This document shows, in pieces, positions 16,848 through 26,737 of a DNA stretch of 64,000 bases. Made by a program: the position numbers and the translations under genes. The stretch is taken from NCBI RefSeq assembly GCF_900323885.1, contig NZ_OOHJ01000022.1:1178001-1242000 (forward strand), read 5' to 3'. The notes beneath the pieces are model-generated. The model had not been told where the DNA came from. It ran no database searches and saw nothing but the letters and a program-made list of their open reading frames with translations. Position 1 is the first letter of the stretch. Each line of letters begins with the position of its first letter. Source of the stretch: [Actinomadura] parvosata subsp. kistnae (GTDB lineage Bacteria > Actinomycetota > Actinomycetes > Streptosporangiales > Streptosporangiaceae).

Positions 16848-18287
16848 ATGATGGACACGCTGGTAGCGGCTCTGCGCTCGGTTCTGCCCGCCGATTCGGT
16901 CATCACCGATCCGGTGCGGCTGCGTACGTACGAGTGCGACGGCCTCACCTACCACCGGGCGACCCCCGGCGTGGTCGTGCTGCCCGGCACGGCCGAGCAG
17001 GTCGCCCAGGTGGTACGGCTGTGCAACGAGCACGGCGTGCCGTTCGTGGCCAGGGGCTCGGGCACCGGCCTGTCGGGGGGCGCGCTCCCGCGCGAGGACG
17101 GCGTGCTCATCGTCACCTCCAAGATGCGCGCCGTCCTGGAGATCGACCTGGCGAACCGGCGCGCGGTCGTGGAGCCCGGCGTGACGAACCTGGCCATCAC
17201 CGAGGCCGTCCGCGACCAGGGCTACTACTACGCCCCCGACCCCTCCAGCCAGCAGGTCTGCTCGATCGGCGGCAACGTCGCGGAGAACTCCGGCGGCGCC
17301 CACTGCCTGAAGTACGGCTTCACCGTCAACCATGTGGAGGCGTGCGAGATCGTCACCCCGGACGGCGACCTGGTCACGCTCGACCGCATGGATCCGGGCT
17401 ACGACCTGCTGGGGGCGTTCATCGGCTCGGAGGGCACGCTGGGCATCGCCACCAAGATCACGGTACGGCTGAGCCGCGCGCCGGAGGCGGTGACGACGGT
17501 GCTGGCCGCGTTCGAGAGCATCGAGCAGGGTGGTCAGGCCGTCTCGGCGATCATCGGGGCGGGCATCGTGCCGGCCGCGATCGAGATGATGGACGCGCTG
17601 GCCATCGAGGCGGCCGAGGCGGCGGTGGCCTGCTCGTACCCGGAGGGCGCGGGCGCGGTGCTGATCGTGGAGCTGGACGGGCCGGCCGCCGAGGTGGAGC
17701 TGCAGTTCGCCCGGTTGCGGCAGATCTGCGCGAACGCGTTCGAGCTGCGCGTGGCGGCGGACGCGGCCGAGCGGGCGGCGATCTGGAAGGGCCGCAAGTC
17801 GGCGTTCGCGGCCGTCGGGCGGATCAGCCCGGCCTACATCGTGCAGGACGGCGTGGTGCCGCGCACGTCGCTGCCCGCCGTGCTGGCCGCGATCGACCGG
17901 CTGTCGGCGGAGCACGGCATCCGGGTGGCCAACGTGTTCCACGCGGGCGACGGCAACCTGCATCCGCTGGTGCTGTTCGACGACGAGGAGCCGGGGGCGG
18001 GCGAGCGGGCCGAGGTGGTGTCGGGCGCGATCCTCGACCTGTGCGTCGAGCACGGCGGCTCGATCACGGGCGAGCACGGGGTGGGCGTGGACAAGGCCCG
18101 TTACATGCCGAAGATGTTCAGCGCGGACGACCTCGACACGATGCAGCTCGTCCGGTGCGCGTTCGACCCCCGCGGGCTGGCGAACCCGGGCAAGGTGTTC
18201 CCCACCCCGCGCCTGTGCGGCGAGGTGCCGGGCGTGCGCAAGGGCGTGCATCCGCTGGTCGAGTCGGGGAAGGCGGAGCAGTTTTGA
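16848..18287 (+). CDS. glcD: Glycolate oxidase subunit GlcD (FAD-linked)
   Basis: Catalytic flavoprotein subunit oxidising glycolate (or D-lactate) to the 2-oxoacid. 479 residues, a typical length. FAD-binding PCMH-type domain with FVARGSGTGLSGGALP and GNVAENSGGAHCLKYG; C-terminal FAD-oxidase domain with NVFHAGDGNLHPLVLF and ITGEHGVGVDKARYMP. It starts 8 bp after aceB, overlaps glcE by 4 bp (TTGA), and has tandem ATGs at 16848 and 16851. A D-lactate dehydrogenase role is possible, but the glcE/glcF/aceB context favours glycolate. Confidence 0.93.
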   Translation: MMDTLVAALRSVLPADSVITDPVRLRTYECDGLTYHRATPGVVVLPGTAEQVAQVVRLCNEHGVPFVARGSGTGLSGGALPREDGVLIVTSKMRAVLEIDLANRRAVVEPGVTNLAITEAVRDQGYYYAPDPSSQQVCSIGGNVAENSGGAHCLKYGFTVNHVEACEIVTPDGDLVTLDRMDPGYDLLGAFIGSEGTLGIATKITVRLSRAPEAVTTVLAAFESIEQGGQAVSAIIGAGIVPAAIEMMDALAIEAAEAAVACSYPEGAGAVLIVELDGPAAEVELQFARLRQICANAFELRVAADAAERAAIWKGRKSAFAAVGRISPAYIVQDGVVPRTSLPAVLAAIDRLSAEHGIRVANVFHAGDGNLHPLVLFDDEEPGAGERAEVVSGAILDLCVEHGGSITGEHGVGVDKARYMPKMFSADDLDTMQLVRCAFDPRGLANPGKVFPTPRLCGEVPGVRKGVHPLVESGKAEQF

Positions 18288-19452
18288 TCGCGGAGGTCGC
18301 GGAGGTCACCGTCCGGGACGCGGTCCCGGAGGACGCGGTGAACGGGGTGCTGCCCCGCTGGGTGGCGCTGCCGGAGACGGTCGAGGAGATCGCCGCCGTG
18401 CTGCGCGCCTGCGCCGAGCGGGACCTCGCGGTGGTGCCCGCCGGCGGCGGCACGAAGCTGCACTGGGGCCCGCCGCCCGAGCGGTGCGACGTGCTGCTCG
18501 ACCTGTGCTGCGTGAACGAGATCCTGGAGCACGCCGCCGGTGACCTGGTGGTGCGCGCGCAGGCCGGGGTGACGATGGACGCGCTGGCGGGCACGCTCGC
18601 CGCGAAGGGGCAGGAGCTGGCGCTCGACGTGCCCTTCCCGCAGGACGCCACGGTCGGCGGCACGCTGGCCACCGCGCTGCCGGGGCCGCGCTCCTTCCGC
18701 TACGGCACCGCCCGCGACCTGCTCATCGGCATCACGGTGGTGCTGCCCGACGGGACGATCGCCCGCTCCGGCGGCAAGGTCGTCAAGAACGTCGCCGGCT
18801 ACGACCTGGGCAAGCTCTTCACCGGCTCGTACGGCACGCTCGGCGTCATCGCGGAGGCCACCTTCCGCCTGCACCCGCTGCCCGCCGCCCGCCGCTGGGT
18901 CGTCACCGAGCTGGACCGTGCCGAGGCGGCCCCGGTCGCGGCGGCGCTGGCGACCTCGCAGGCCGAGCCGAGCGCGGTCGAGGTCGACTGGCCGGACCCC
19001 GGCGGGCCGGTCACGCTGGCGGCGCTGGTGGAGGGCGCGGCGGCCGAGGCCAGGGCCGGGGCGCTGCGCGAGCTGGCCGGCGGCTCCGTCACCGAGGAAC
19101 GGCCGCCCTGGTGGGGGCTGATCGAGCACGACGAGGTGCTGGCCGAGGCGCGGTTCCTGCCGGCGGGCGCCGGGGCGTCCTCGACGCGGTGGCCTCGACC
19201 GGGCTGGCCCTGCGCGGCTCGCTGGCCGCCGGCCGGGTGCTGCTGGAGGCGCGGCGCGACATGGCCGAGGACGAGCTGGCCGCCGCCGTCGCGCGGCTGC
19301 GCGAACGAGCGCGGGTGCACGTGCTGGCCGCCCCGTACGACGGGCTCGACCGGTGGGGGCAGGTGAGCGGGCTGCCGCTGATGCGGCGGGTCAAGGAACG
19401 GTTCGATCCCGGGCGCAGGATGTCTCCCGGACGGTTCGTGGGAGGCATCTGA
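18284..19452 (+). pseudogene. glcE: Glycolate oxidase subunit GlcE, frameshifted
   Basis: Second FAD-binding subunit of glycolate oxidase. A TTG start overlaps the glcD stop. The first frame reads PAGGGTKLHWG, DVPFPQDATVGGTLATALPG, GKVVKNVAGYDLGKLFTGSY as expected, up to EARFLPAG (about 19165). There the family sequence jumps to another frame (GVLDAVASTGLALRGSLAAG to GRRMSPGRFVGGI, stop 19452). The break lies in the GC run around 19160-19178 and is explained by one missing base. Untouched neighbours and high conservation on both sides suggest a sequencing error or a very recent mutation. Confidence 0.88.
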
Positions 19453-19454
19453 TC

Positions 19455-20657
19455 GTGGACCCGAAGCTGATCAACGACTGCGTGCACTGCGGGTTCTGCC
19501 TGCCGACGTGCCCCACGTACGCGCTGTGGGGCGAGGAGATGGACTCGCCGCGCGGCCGGATCCACCTGATGAAGCAGCACGTCGAGGGCACCCCGATCAC
19601 GCCCGAGATGGCCGGGCACTTCGACGCCTGCCTCGGCTGCATGGCGTGCGTGACGGCCTGCCCGTCCGGCGTGCGCTACGACCGGCTGATCGAGCAGACG
19701 AGGGTCGAGGTGGAGCGGCAGCACGTGCGCGAGCCGCACGACCGGGCCGTGCGCGGCCTCGTGTTCAGCCTGTTCCCCTACCCCAGGCGGCTGCGGCTGC
19801 TGCGGCCGACCATGTGGCTGGCCGAGCGGATGGCGCCGTTCCTCACCCGCGCGAACCCGAGCCTGGGCGCCATGGCCACGCTGGCGCCCCGCGTGCGGCA
19901 CAGGCAGCGGCTGCCGCGCCTGGTCAGGGCCAGGGGCGAGCGCCGCGCCACCGTGGGGATGCTGCTCGGCTGCGTGCAGCGGGAGTTCTTCCCGCAGGTG
20001 AACGCGGCCACCGCGCGGGTGCTGGCGCTGGAGGGCTGCGACGTGGTCGTCCCGCCCGAGCAGGGCTGCTGCGGGGCTCTCAGCGTGCACTCCGGGCGCG
20101 ACGGGCAGGCCAGGCGGCTGGCGAGCCGGACGATCCGGGCGTTCGAGCGGGCCGGGGTCGACACCGTGGTGGTGAACGCGGCCGGCTGCGGCTCCTCCAT
20201 GAAGGAGTACGGCGAGCTGCTGGGGCACGAGCCGCCGTTCCGCGTCGTGGACCTGTCGGAATACCTGGCCGAGCTGGGCCCCGTCGCCAAGCGGCACCCG
20301 CTGCCGCTCACCGTCGCCTACCACGACGCCTGCCACCTGGCCCACGCCCAGGGGGTGCGGGCGCAGCCGCGCGAGCTGCTGAGCGCGATCCCCGAGCTGG
20401 AGCTGCGCGAGATCCCCGAGTCGGCCATCTGCTGCGGGTCCGCGGGCACGTACAACCTGCTCCAGCCCGAGGCCGCCCGCGACCTCGGCGACCGCAAGGC
20501 CAGGGCGGTCGGCACGACCGGCGCCGAGCTGCTGGTCTCGGCCAACCCGGGGTGCACGATGCAGATCGCCGCCGCCATGCGGCGCGGCGGCAGCGCGATC
20601 AGGGTGGCGCACACCGCCGAGGTGCTGGACGCCTCGCTGCGCGGGGTCACGCTGTGA
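19455..20657 (+). CDS. glcF: Glycolate oxidase iron-sulfur subunit GlcF
   Basis: Electron-transfer subunit, 400 residues. Two 4Fe-4S motifs lie near the N-terminus (CVHCGFCLPTCP and CLGCMACVTACP). Two CCG domains follow (PEQGCCGALSVHSG and AICCGSAGTYNLLQ), each preceded by a supporting Cys-rich motif (LLGCVQREFF; YHDACHLAHAQG). The GTG at 19455 is chosen because GGAGG lies 9 bp upstream, inside the end of glcE. The stop overlaps the GTG of iclR. Confidence 0.93.
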   Translation: MDPKLINDCVHCGFCLPTCPTYALWGEEMDSPRGRIHLMKQHVEGTPITPEMAGHFDACLGCMACVTACPSGVRYDRLIEQTRVEVERQHVREPHDRAVRGLVFSLFPYPRRLRLLRPTMWLAERMAPFLTRANPSLGAMATLAPRVRHRQRLPRLVRARGERRATVGMLLGCVQREFFPQVNAATARVLALEGCDVVVPPEQGCCGALSVHSGRDGQARRLASRTIRAFERAGVDTVVVNAAGCGSSMKEYGELLGHEPPFRVVDLSEYLAELGPVAKRHPLPLTVAYHDACHLAHAQGVRAQPRELLSAIPELELREIPESAICCGSAGTYNLLQPEAARDLGDRKARAVGTTGAELLVSANPGCTMQIAAAMRRGGSAIRVAHTAEVLDASLRGVTL

Positions 20658-21394
20658 GCGTGCAGAGCGTGGAACGGGCACTCGACGTGCTCGAAGCGCT
20701 GGCCGAGCACGGCGGCGAGGCGGGGCTGTCGGAGATCGCCGCGCGCACCGGGCTGCCGTACGGGACCATCCACCGGCTGCTGCAGACCCTGCTCGCCCGC
20801 GGGTACGTACGCCAGGAATCCGACCGCCGCTACGCCCTGGGCGGCGGCCTGGTACGGCTGGGCGGCATCGCGGAGAGCATGGTCGGCACGTGGGCGCAGC
20901 CGTACCTGACCCGGATGGTCGAGCTGTCCGGCGAGACGGCGAACCTGGCGGTGCTCGAAGGCGACTTCGTCGTCTACGTGGCGCAGGTGCCGTCGCCGCG
21001 CAGGCTGCGGATGTTCGCCGAGGTGGGGCGGCGGGTGCTGCCGCACAGCACGGCGGTGGGCAAGGTGCTGCTGGCCGGGCGGCCGGCCGCCGAGGCGGTC
21101 GCGGTGTTCGAGCGCACCGGCATGCCGCGCCGCACCCCCAACACGATCACCGACGTCCACGACATGCTGGCCGAGCTGGGCAAGGTCAAGAGCCGCGGCT
21201 ACGCGATGGACCTGGGCGAGGAGGAGCTGGGCGTGCACTGCCTGGCCGTGCCCGTGTGGGACGGCGAGCGGGTGGTGGCCGCGATGTCGGTGTCGGGTCC
21301 GGCCGAGCGCATCGACGCGCTCGACCGCGACGACCTGGCCGAGCGCATGCGCAAGATCGCGCTCGACTTCGGCGGCGAGCTGGGGCCCGGCTGA
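20654..21394 (+). CDS. IclR-family regulator of the glycolate operon
   Basis: A 246-residue protein with an N-terminal winged helix (SVERALDVLEALAEHGGEAG, then LSEIAARTGLPYGTIHRLLQ) and a C-terminal IclR effector domain (VGRRVLPHSTAVGKVLLAG, GYAMDLGEEELGVHCLAVPV, AMSVSGPAERI). The GTG start overlaps the glcF stop by 4 bp, making it the last gene of the operon. It probably senses glyoxylate or a related acid and controls aceB-glcDEF (inference), with the 15232-15250 palindrome as a candidate site. Confidence 0.92.
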   Translation: MSVQSVERALDVLEALAEHGGEAGLSEIAARTGLPYGTIHRLLQTLLARGYVRQESDRRYALGGGLVRLGGIAESMVGTWAQPYLTRMVELSGETANLAVLEGDFVVYVAQVPSPRRLRMFAEVGRRVLPHSTAVGKVLLAGRPAAEAVAVFERTGMPRRTPNTITDVHDMLAELGKVKSRGYAMDLGEEELGVHCLAVPVWDGERVVAAMSVSGPAERIDALDRDDLAERMRKIALDFGGELGPG

Positions 21395-21408
21395 CGTACG
21401 TCCCCGGC

Positions 21409-22080
21409 TCAGTCGGGGCCGCCCGGCGAGACCAGGCCGGTCTCGTAGGCGACCACCACGGCCTGCACCCGGTCGCGCAGCCCCAGCTTGGCCAGGATGC
21501 GGGCGACGTGCGTCTTCACCGTGGCCACGCTGAGCGACAGCCGCTCGGCCAGCTCGGCGTTGCTCAGGCCGGTGGCGAGCAGGCGCAGCACGTCCAGCTC
21601 GCGCGGCGTCAGCTCGGCCAGGTCGCGGTGCAGGGCGGGCCGCGCGTCGTCGCGGCGGGCGAACCGCTCGACCAGGCGGCGGGTGATGGTGGGCGCGAGC
21701 AGGGCGTCGCCGGAGCGCACCAGGCGCACCGCGGCCACCAGGTGCTCGGGGGTGACGTCCTTCAGCAGGAAGCCGCTGGCGCCCGCGGCGAGCGCCGCGT
21801 ACACGTAGTGGTCGAGGTCGTAGGTGGTCAGGATCAGCACGCGGGTGTCCTCGGCGCCGCTCCCCAGGATCCGCCGGGTGGCTTCGAGGCCGTCCATGTG
21901 CGGCATGCGGATGTCCATGAGCACGACGTCCGGCGTCGTACGCCGGACCGCGGCGACGGCCTCCTCCCCGTCGGCGGCCTCGGCCACGACGTCGATGCCG
22001 TCGGCGCTGAGAATCATCCGGAACCCCGTGCGGACCAGCGCCTGGTCGTCGGCGAGGACGGCGCGCAACCGCTCGCTCAT
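21409..22080 (-). CDS. NarL/FixJ-type response regulator
   Basis: A 223-residue regulator: receiver domain with the phosphorylatable Asp56 in VLMDIRMPHMDG, acidic pocket VLADDQ and Lys in FLLKDV. The C-terminal LuxR-type HTH reads ELTPRELDVLRLLATGLSNA and SLSVATVKTHVARILAKLGL. The ATG overlaps the histidine kinase stop, so the pair is co-translated. It probably controls the divergent-side ABC exporter at 23562-25363, as is common for this DesK/NarL type (inference). Confidence 0.93.
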   Translation of the reverse strand: MSERLRAVLADDQALVRTGFRMILSADGIDVVAEAADGEEAVAAVRRTTPDVVLMDIRMPHMDGLEATRRILGSGAEDTRVLILTTYDLDHYVYAALAAGASGFLLKDVTPEHLVAAVRLVRSGDALLAPTITRRLVERFARRDDARPALHRDLAELTPRELDVLRLLATGLSNAELAERLSLSVATVKTHVARILAKLGLRDRVQAVVVAYETGLVSPGGPD

Positions 22081-23389
22081 GCGCCGCTCCCCGGGATGCG
22101 GGCCCTGACCCTGAACCCGCCGTCGGCCGTCGGGCCGGCCTCCAGCGTCCCGCCGTAGACGGCCAGGCGCTCGCGCAGCCCCATCAGCCCCCGGCCGCCG
22201 CCCGCGCGGGGCCCGGCGGCGGGGACGCCGCCGGTGTCGGTCACCTCGATCTCCAGCGCGTCGCCGTCGCGGCCGATCGTCACGGACGCGGCGGCCCGGC
22301 CGCGTGCTTGATCGTGTTGGTGAGGGCTTCCTGGACGACGCGGTAGGCGGCCAGGTCGATCCCGGGCGGCAGCGGCCCGAGAGGCGGTGCCGTGACGCGT
22401 ACCGGCACGCCGGCGGCGCGGACCCGCTCCACCAGGGCGTCGAGCCGGTCGAGCCCCGGCTGCGGTTCGAGCCCGTCGGACGGGCCGTCGATCCGCTCGC
22501 CGCCGGGGCCGGCGAGCAGGCCCATGACGTGGCGCAGCTCGGCCATCGCGGCCCGGCCGCCGGACTCGATCGCGAGCAGGGCCTGTTTCGACTGCTCCGG
22601 CTCCGCGTCCATCACCTTGCGGGCCGCGCCCGCCTGGATCACCATCACGCTCACATTGTGGGTCACCACGTCGTGCAGCTCGGCGGCGATGCGGGAGCGC
22701 TCCTCCGCGACCGCCCTGCGCATGGCGTCCTCCTGCTCCTGCCGCAGCTCGGCCAGGCGCCGCCGGCCGGCGGCCAGCCGCCGCCGCCAGGAGCGGACGA
22801 GGCCGCCGGCCACCGCGACGCCCAGCAGGACGAGGATCGGCAGCACCCAGCCCGGCAGCGTGGGCGCGACGTCCCCGAACCCGGCGCCCGCGAGCCCGGC
22901 CCCGAGCACGAGACCGGCCATCACCAGGAGCCGGTTGCGGCTGTGGACGACGGCCGTGTACGCGGCGATCGCGCAGGCCAGCACGGACACCCAAGTCGCC
23001 GCCTCGTGGGTGGCCCGCGCCGCCACCAGCACCACCCAGAACGCGGTCAAGGGATATAAGCGCCGCACCGCCAGCGGCAGCGTCGTCAGCGCCACGAGGA
23101 ACGCGGACGGCTCCCGGGACGAAACGGGCGGGAGAGGCGGAAGGGGCGGGAAGCGCGGGACGGGCTGGACCGGTCCGGGCAGGGAGAGCCGCGCCGACAG
23201 GGTGACCGCGACGACCGTGAGGACGACGGCGATCACCACGTCGGCGGCGAGCGCCACGCGGGACGGCCGCTCCGGCGGCGAGTGGTCCTCGTTCAGCCGG
23301 CGGTACAGGTCGAGCACCCGCCGCCGCCACGGCCGTCGTTCCCTGGTCTCCACCGGCTCATTGTCACGCCCGCCCCGATCGTCGCGCAT
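22077..23389 (-). pseudogene. DesK/NarL-type sensor histidine kinase, frameshifted
   Basis: Partner of the response regulator. Several N-terminal membrane helices (VALAADVVIAVVLTVVAVTL, then helices through GWVLPILVLLGVAVAGGL), then HisKA_3 dimerisation with the phospho-His in RIAAELHDVVTHNVSVMV, and the start of the ATPase domain (YRVVQEALTNTIKHA). At NTIKHA (about 22305) the frame ends within 6 codons. The rest of the ATPase domain (SVTIGRDGDALEIEVTDTGG, GGRGLMGLRERLAVYGG) continues in another frame to 22077. One missing base in the GGCCGGGCC run would explain it. Start taken at ATG 23389; GTG 23353 is an alternative. Confidence 0.87.
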
Positions 23390-23561
23390 CGGCCGTGATG
23401 GCGAGGACGTGACGGTCTGGGGGCGTACATCGCAGGGATGACCCGGCGGCCCGTCGTTCCCGCGCCGTACCCGAATTCGCTTCGGCGGCCGACGCGCGCC
23501 GGAGGGGGCGGTGCCTAGGTTCCTTGCACCGACCACCCCTTTTCCGTCAGGAGGACACGGA

Positions 23562-24290
23562 GTGACCACTGTCTTGCGGGCCCAGGCCCTGGGCAAAAGG
23601 TACGGCCGGCGCTGGGCGCTGCGCGAGTGCACCGTCGACGTCCCCGCCGGCCACGTCGTGGGGCTGGTGGGCCCCAACGGGGCCGGCAAGACCACGCTGC
23701 TGAAGCTCGCCGCCGGCCGGCTCCGGCCGACGACCGGCGACGTCACCGTGCTCGGCGGCCGGCCAGGGAGCACGCCCGCGCAGCTCGCCAGGGTCGGGTT
23801 CGTGGCGCAGGAGACGCCCCTGTACGCGGGCCTGACCGTGGCCGAGCACCTGCGGCTCGGCGCCCGCCTCAACCCCCGCTGGGACGACGGCCTGGCCCGC
23901 GCACGCGTCGCCCGCCTCGGGCTCGACCCCGGCCGCCGCGCGGGCCGGCTGTCGGGCGGCCAGCGCGCCCAGCTCGCCCTGACCCTCGGCCTGGCCAAGC
24001 GGCCCGATCTGCTGATCCTGGACGAGCCGGTGGCCGCGCTCGACCCGCTGGCCCGCCGGGACTTCGCGCGCGGGCTGGCGCAGGCCGCCGCCGAGCACGA
24101 GCTGAGCGTCGTGCTGTCCTCGCACGTGGTCTCCGACCTGGAGAAGGTCTGCGACTACCTGATCGTGCTCGCCGGCTCGCGGGTGCGGCTCGCGGGGCGT
24201 ACGGAGGAGCTGCTGGCCGCCCACCGGCGGCCCGGCGGGCGGCTCAGCCTGGAGGACCTCGTGCTGACCTACCTGGAGGCCCGGCCATGA
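23562..24290 (+). CDS. ABC exporter ATP-binding protein
   Basis: A 242-residue ATPase: Walker A GPNGAGKTT, Q-loop FVAQETPLY, signature LSGGQRAQLALTLGLAKRPD, Walker B LLILDEPVAALDP, H-loop SSHVVSD. The GTG at 23562 is chosen because AGGAGG lies 8 bp upstream; the GTG at 23511 would put the RBS inside the gene. The stop overlaps the permease start (ATGA). It belongs to the drug/lantibiotic-type ABC-2 group. Confidence 0.93.
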   Translation: MTTVLRAQALGKRYGRRWALRECTVDVPAGHVVGLVGPNGAGKTTLLKLAAGRLRPTTGDVTVLGGRPGSTPAQLARVGFVAQETPLYAGLTVAEHLRLGARLNPRWDDGLARARVARLGLDPGRRAGRLSGGQRAQLALTLGLAKRPDLLILDEPVAALDPLARRDFARGLAQAAAEHELSVVLSSHVVSDLEKVCDYLIVLAGSRVRLAGRTEELLAAHRRPGGRLSLEDLVLTYLEARP

Positions 24291-25363
24291 TCTGGCTGAC
24301 CTGGCGGCAACTGCGCGGCACGGCGCTGACGACGGCCGCCGCCCTCCTCGTCCTCATCGCCGTGCTGGCCCTGACCGGCCCGGAGCTGGCGTCCCGCTAC
24401 TCCGCCGGGATCGCCGGCTGCGCCCCGGCCGGGACCTGCGACGACTTCTTCGACCGCTTCTTCGACGAGCACCAGCTCCCGTTCCTGGCCCTCACCCTCG
24501 TCGTGCTGCTCCTGCCGGCGCTGGTGGGGCTCTTCTGGGGAGCGCCGCTGATCGCCCGCGAGCTGGAGTCGGGCACCCACCTGCTGGTGTGGAGCCAGAG
24601 CGTCACCAGGACCCGGTGGCTGGCGGTCAAGCTCGGGCTCACCGGCCTGGCGGCCATGGCCGCCGCCGGCGCGTGCGGTCTCGCGGTGACCTGGTGGTCC
24701 GGCCCGCTGGACAGGTCGGCGGTGCCGGAGCTGGCCCAGATGTCCCCTCTGGTGTTCGGGGCGCGGGGCGTCGCGCCGATGGGGTACGCGGCCTTCGCCT
24801 TCGTCCTCGGCGTGACCGCGGGCATGCTGGTGCGCCGCACCCTGCCCGCCATGGCGCTCACGTTAGCCGTCTTCGCCGCGTTCCAGCTCGCCGTGCCGTT
24901 CCTGGTCCGGCCCCACCTGATGCCGCCGGTGAGCGCGGCCTTCGAGCTCGGCCCGGCGAACGTGGACAGCGTCCACGTGTCGGGGCCGGGCGGCGGGCCC
25001 GTGCAGCTCTTCCTCAGCACGTCGGCCGTGCCCGGGCACGCGGGCGCGTGGGTCCTGTCCAGCGAGCTCCTCGACCCCGCCGGGCGGACGACCTCCGGCG
25101 GCGGGGGCGGCGGGCCGTCGTCGACGGTCGAGCGGTTCGTCCCGGTCTCCACCACGTCGGGCCCCTGCGCGCCGTCCCTGGGACGCATGAGCACCGACGC
25201 GTGCCTGGCCGAGATCAGCCGGCTCGGCTACCGGCAGCAGGCGACCTACCAGCCCCTGGAGCGCTTCTGGCCGGTGCAGTGGATCGAGACCGGGATCTAC
25301 GCCGTGCTGAGCCTGGCCCTGGCGGGCTGGTGCTTCCGGCGGATCAGGCGAGGCTGGGCATGA
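24287..25363 (+). CDS. ABC-2-type exporter permease
   Basis: A 358-residue membrane protein with about six hydrophobic helices (TTAAALLVLIAVLALTG; FLALTLVVLLLPALVGLFWG; LAAMAAAGACGLAVTWW; AAFAFVLGVTAGMLV; MALTLAVFAAFQLAVPFLV; TGIYAVLSLALAGWCF). It has an amphipathic ELESGTHLLVWSQSVTRTRW segment typical of actinomycete transporters with an IWLTWRQ start. A large extracytoplasmic loop precedes the last helix. It overlaps the ATPase gene and the next lipoprotein gene by 4 bp each. Confidence 0.88.
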   Translation: MIWLTWRQLRGTALTTAAALLVLIAVLALTGPELASRYSAGIAGCAPAGTCDDFFDRFFDEHQLPFLALTLVVLLLPALVGLFWGAPLIARELESGTHLLVWSQSVTRTRWLAVKLGLTGLAAMAAAGACGLAVTWWSGPLDRSAVPELAQMSPLVFGARGVAPMGYAAFAFVLGVTAGMLVRRTLPAMALTLAVFAAFQLAVPFLVRPHLMPPVSAAFELGPANVDSVHVSGPGGGPVQLFLSTSAVPGHAGAWVLSSELLDPAGRTTSGGGGGGPSSTVERFVPVSTTSGPCAPSLGRMSTDACLAEISRLGYRQQATYQPLERFWPVQWIETGIYAVLSLALAGWCFRRIRRGWA

Positions 25364-26726
25364 CCGGCGCCAGGATCGCGGCCGCCGGGCTCGTCTTCCT
25401 CCTGGCGGCGTGCACGGCTCCGGCCCCGCCGCGCGAGCAGGCGGGCACGGCGGCGCCCGCGGTGTGCGCGCCGCCCCAGGGAGCCCCCGGGCGGAGACGC
25501 CCACCACGATCGACGTCGTGGAGCAGGCGTACTTCTGCGTCCTCTCTCACCACCACCGCGGCGCCACCATGGACGCCCGGGTGCTGCTGACCGCCGGGTT
25601 CGCCGCTCTGACGCGGGAGCTCGGCCGCGAGGGACGCGACCTGCCGGACGCCGTCATGCCGGCGCTGACCGGCGACAGGAAGGCCGACTGGGCCGCGTTC
25701 GAGAGCGTCTACCGCAGGCTCGCCGGCCAGCGCGACGAATTGGCCGTGGTCACTCTTGAAGCCATGGTGGCCGCGCTCGGCGACGCCACGTGGACGCACG
25801 GCGTCCGGCAGCACCCCGACGCCTACGACGGCGACGGCTACGGCCTGGGCCTGGAGACCAACGCCGGCAGCTCGCCGAGCCGCGCCCTGCCGCCGCTGTT
25901 CGTCACCGCCGTGCGGGGCGGCGCGGCGCGGGCCGCCGGGCTGCGGCCCGGTGACGTCATCGAGTCGGTCAACGGCTCGGCGCCCTTCATCGACGGGACG
26001 ACCGTCGCCCCAGCGATCGCCGCCCTGCGGCCCCAGTACCCGGAGGCACGCCCGGTGCGGCTGCGGCTGCTGCGGCAGAGCACCGGCCGCCGCTGGACCG
26101 TGACCCTCCGACCGGGCCTCTACCGGCAGGAACTGGCCGACCTCCAGGTGGTGCGGTCGAAGCTGCTGGACGGCGATCGCGCCTACGTGCGGCTGACCTG
26201 GTTCGCCGGCGACTCGGCGGAGCGGATCCTGCGGGCGATCGCCAGGCTGCGCAAGGCGCGGACGCTCGCCGGGATCGTGCTGGACCTGCGCGGCAACGGC
26301 GGCGGCAGCCTCACCGAAGCGACCCGGCTGCTGAGCGCGTTCGCCCACGGGAAGGTCACCGGATACCTGTGCGCGGGGGACGACCGCTGCGCGGCCCTGC
26401 CCACCGACGACACCGTGCGGCTGGTGGGCCTGCCGCTGACGGTGCTCGTCGACCGGGGGTGCGCGTCGGCGTGCGAGCACTTCGGCGCCGCCGTCAAGGA
26501 CCTGCGGCTCGGCACGCTGGTCGGCGGCAGGACGGCGGGGGTGGTCTCCGGGCCCGCGGAGTCGTACCTGCTGGGTGACAACACCGTGCTGAGCCTGCCC
26601 GACCGCTACCACCTCGGGGCGGGCGGCGAGGTGATCGACGGGATCGGCGTGCCGCCCGACCGGTACGCACCGCTGACCCCGGCCGACGCGGCCGCCGGGC
26701 GGGACCCGGCCCTGGCCCCCGAGTGA
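25360..26726 (+). pseudogene. S41-family protease lipoprotein, frameshifted
   Basis: The ATG at 25360 overlaps the permease stop and begins a lipoprotein signal (MTGARIAAAGLVFLLAACTA). After APPQGAPG the frame is lost in GAGCCCCCGGGCGG (about 25481-25494). The rest continues in another frame: AETPTTIDVVEQAYFC, a PDZ domain (GLGLETN to RPGDVIESVNGSAPF), then the TSPc protease domain (GIVLDLRGNGGGSLTEATRL; LVDRGCASACEHFGAAV with the candidate catalytic Ser; LGTLVGGRTAGVV). Where classical CtpA has a catalytic Lys, an Arg is seen (GGRTAG). Likely a membrane-anchored peptidase tied to the exporter. One missing C explains the break. Confidence 0.82.
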
Positions 26727-26737
26727 ACGGACCCCTC

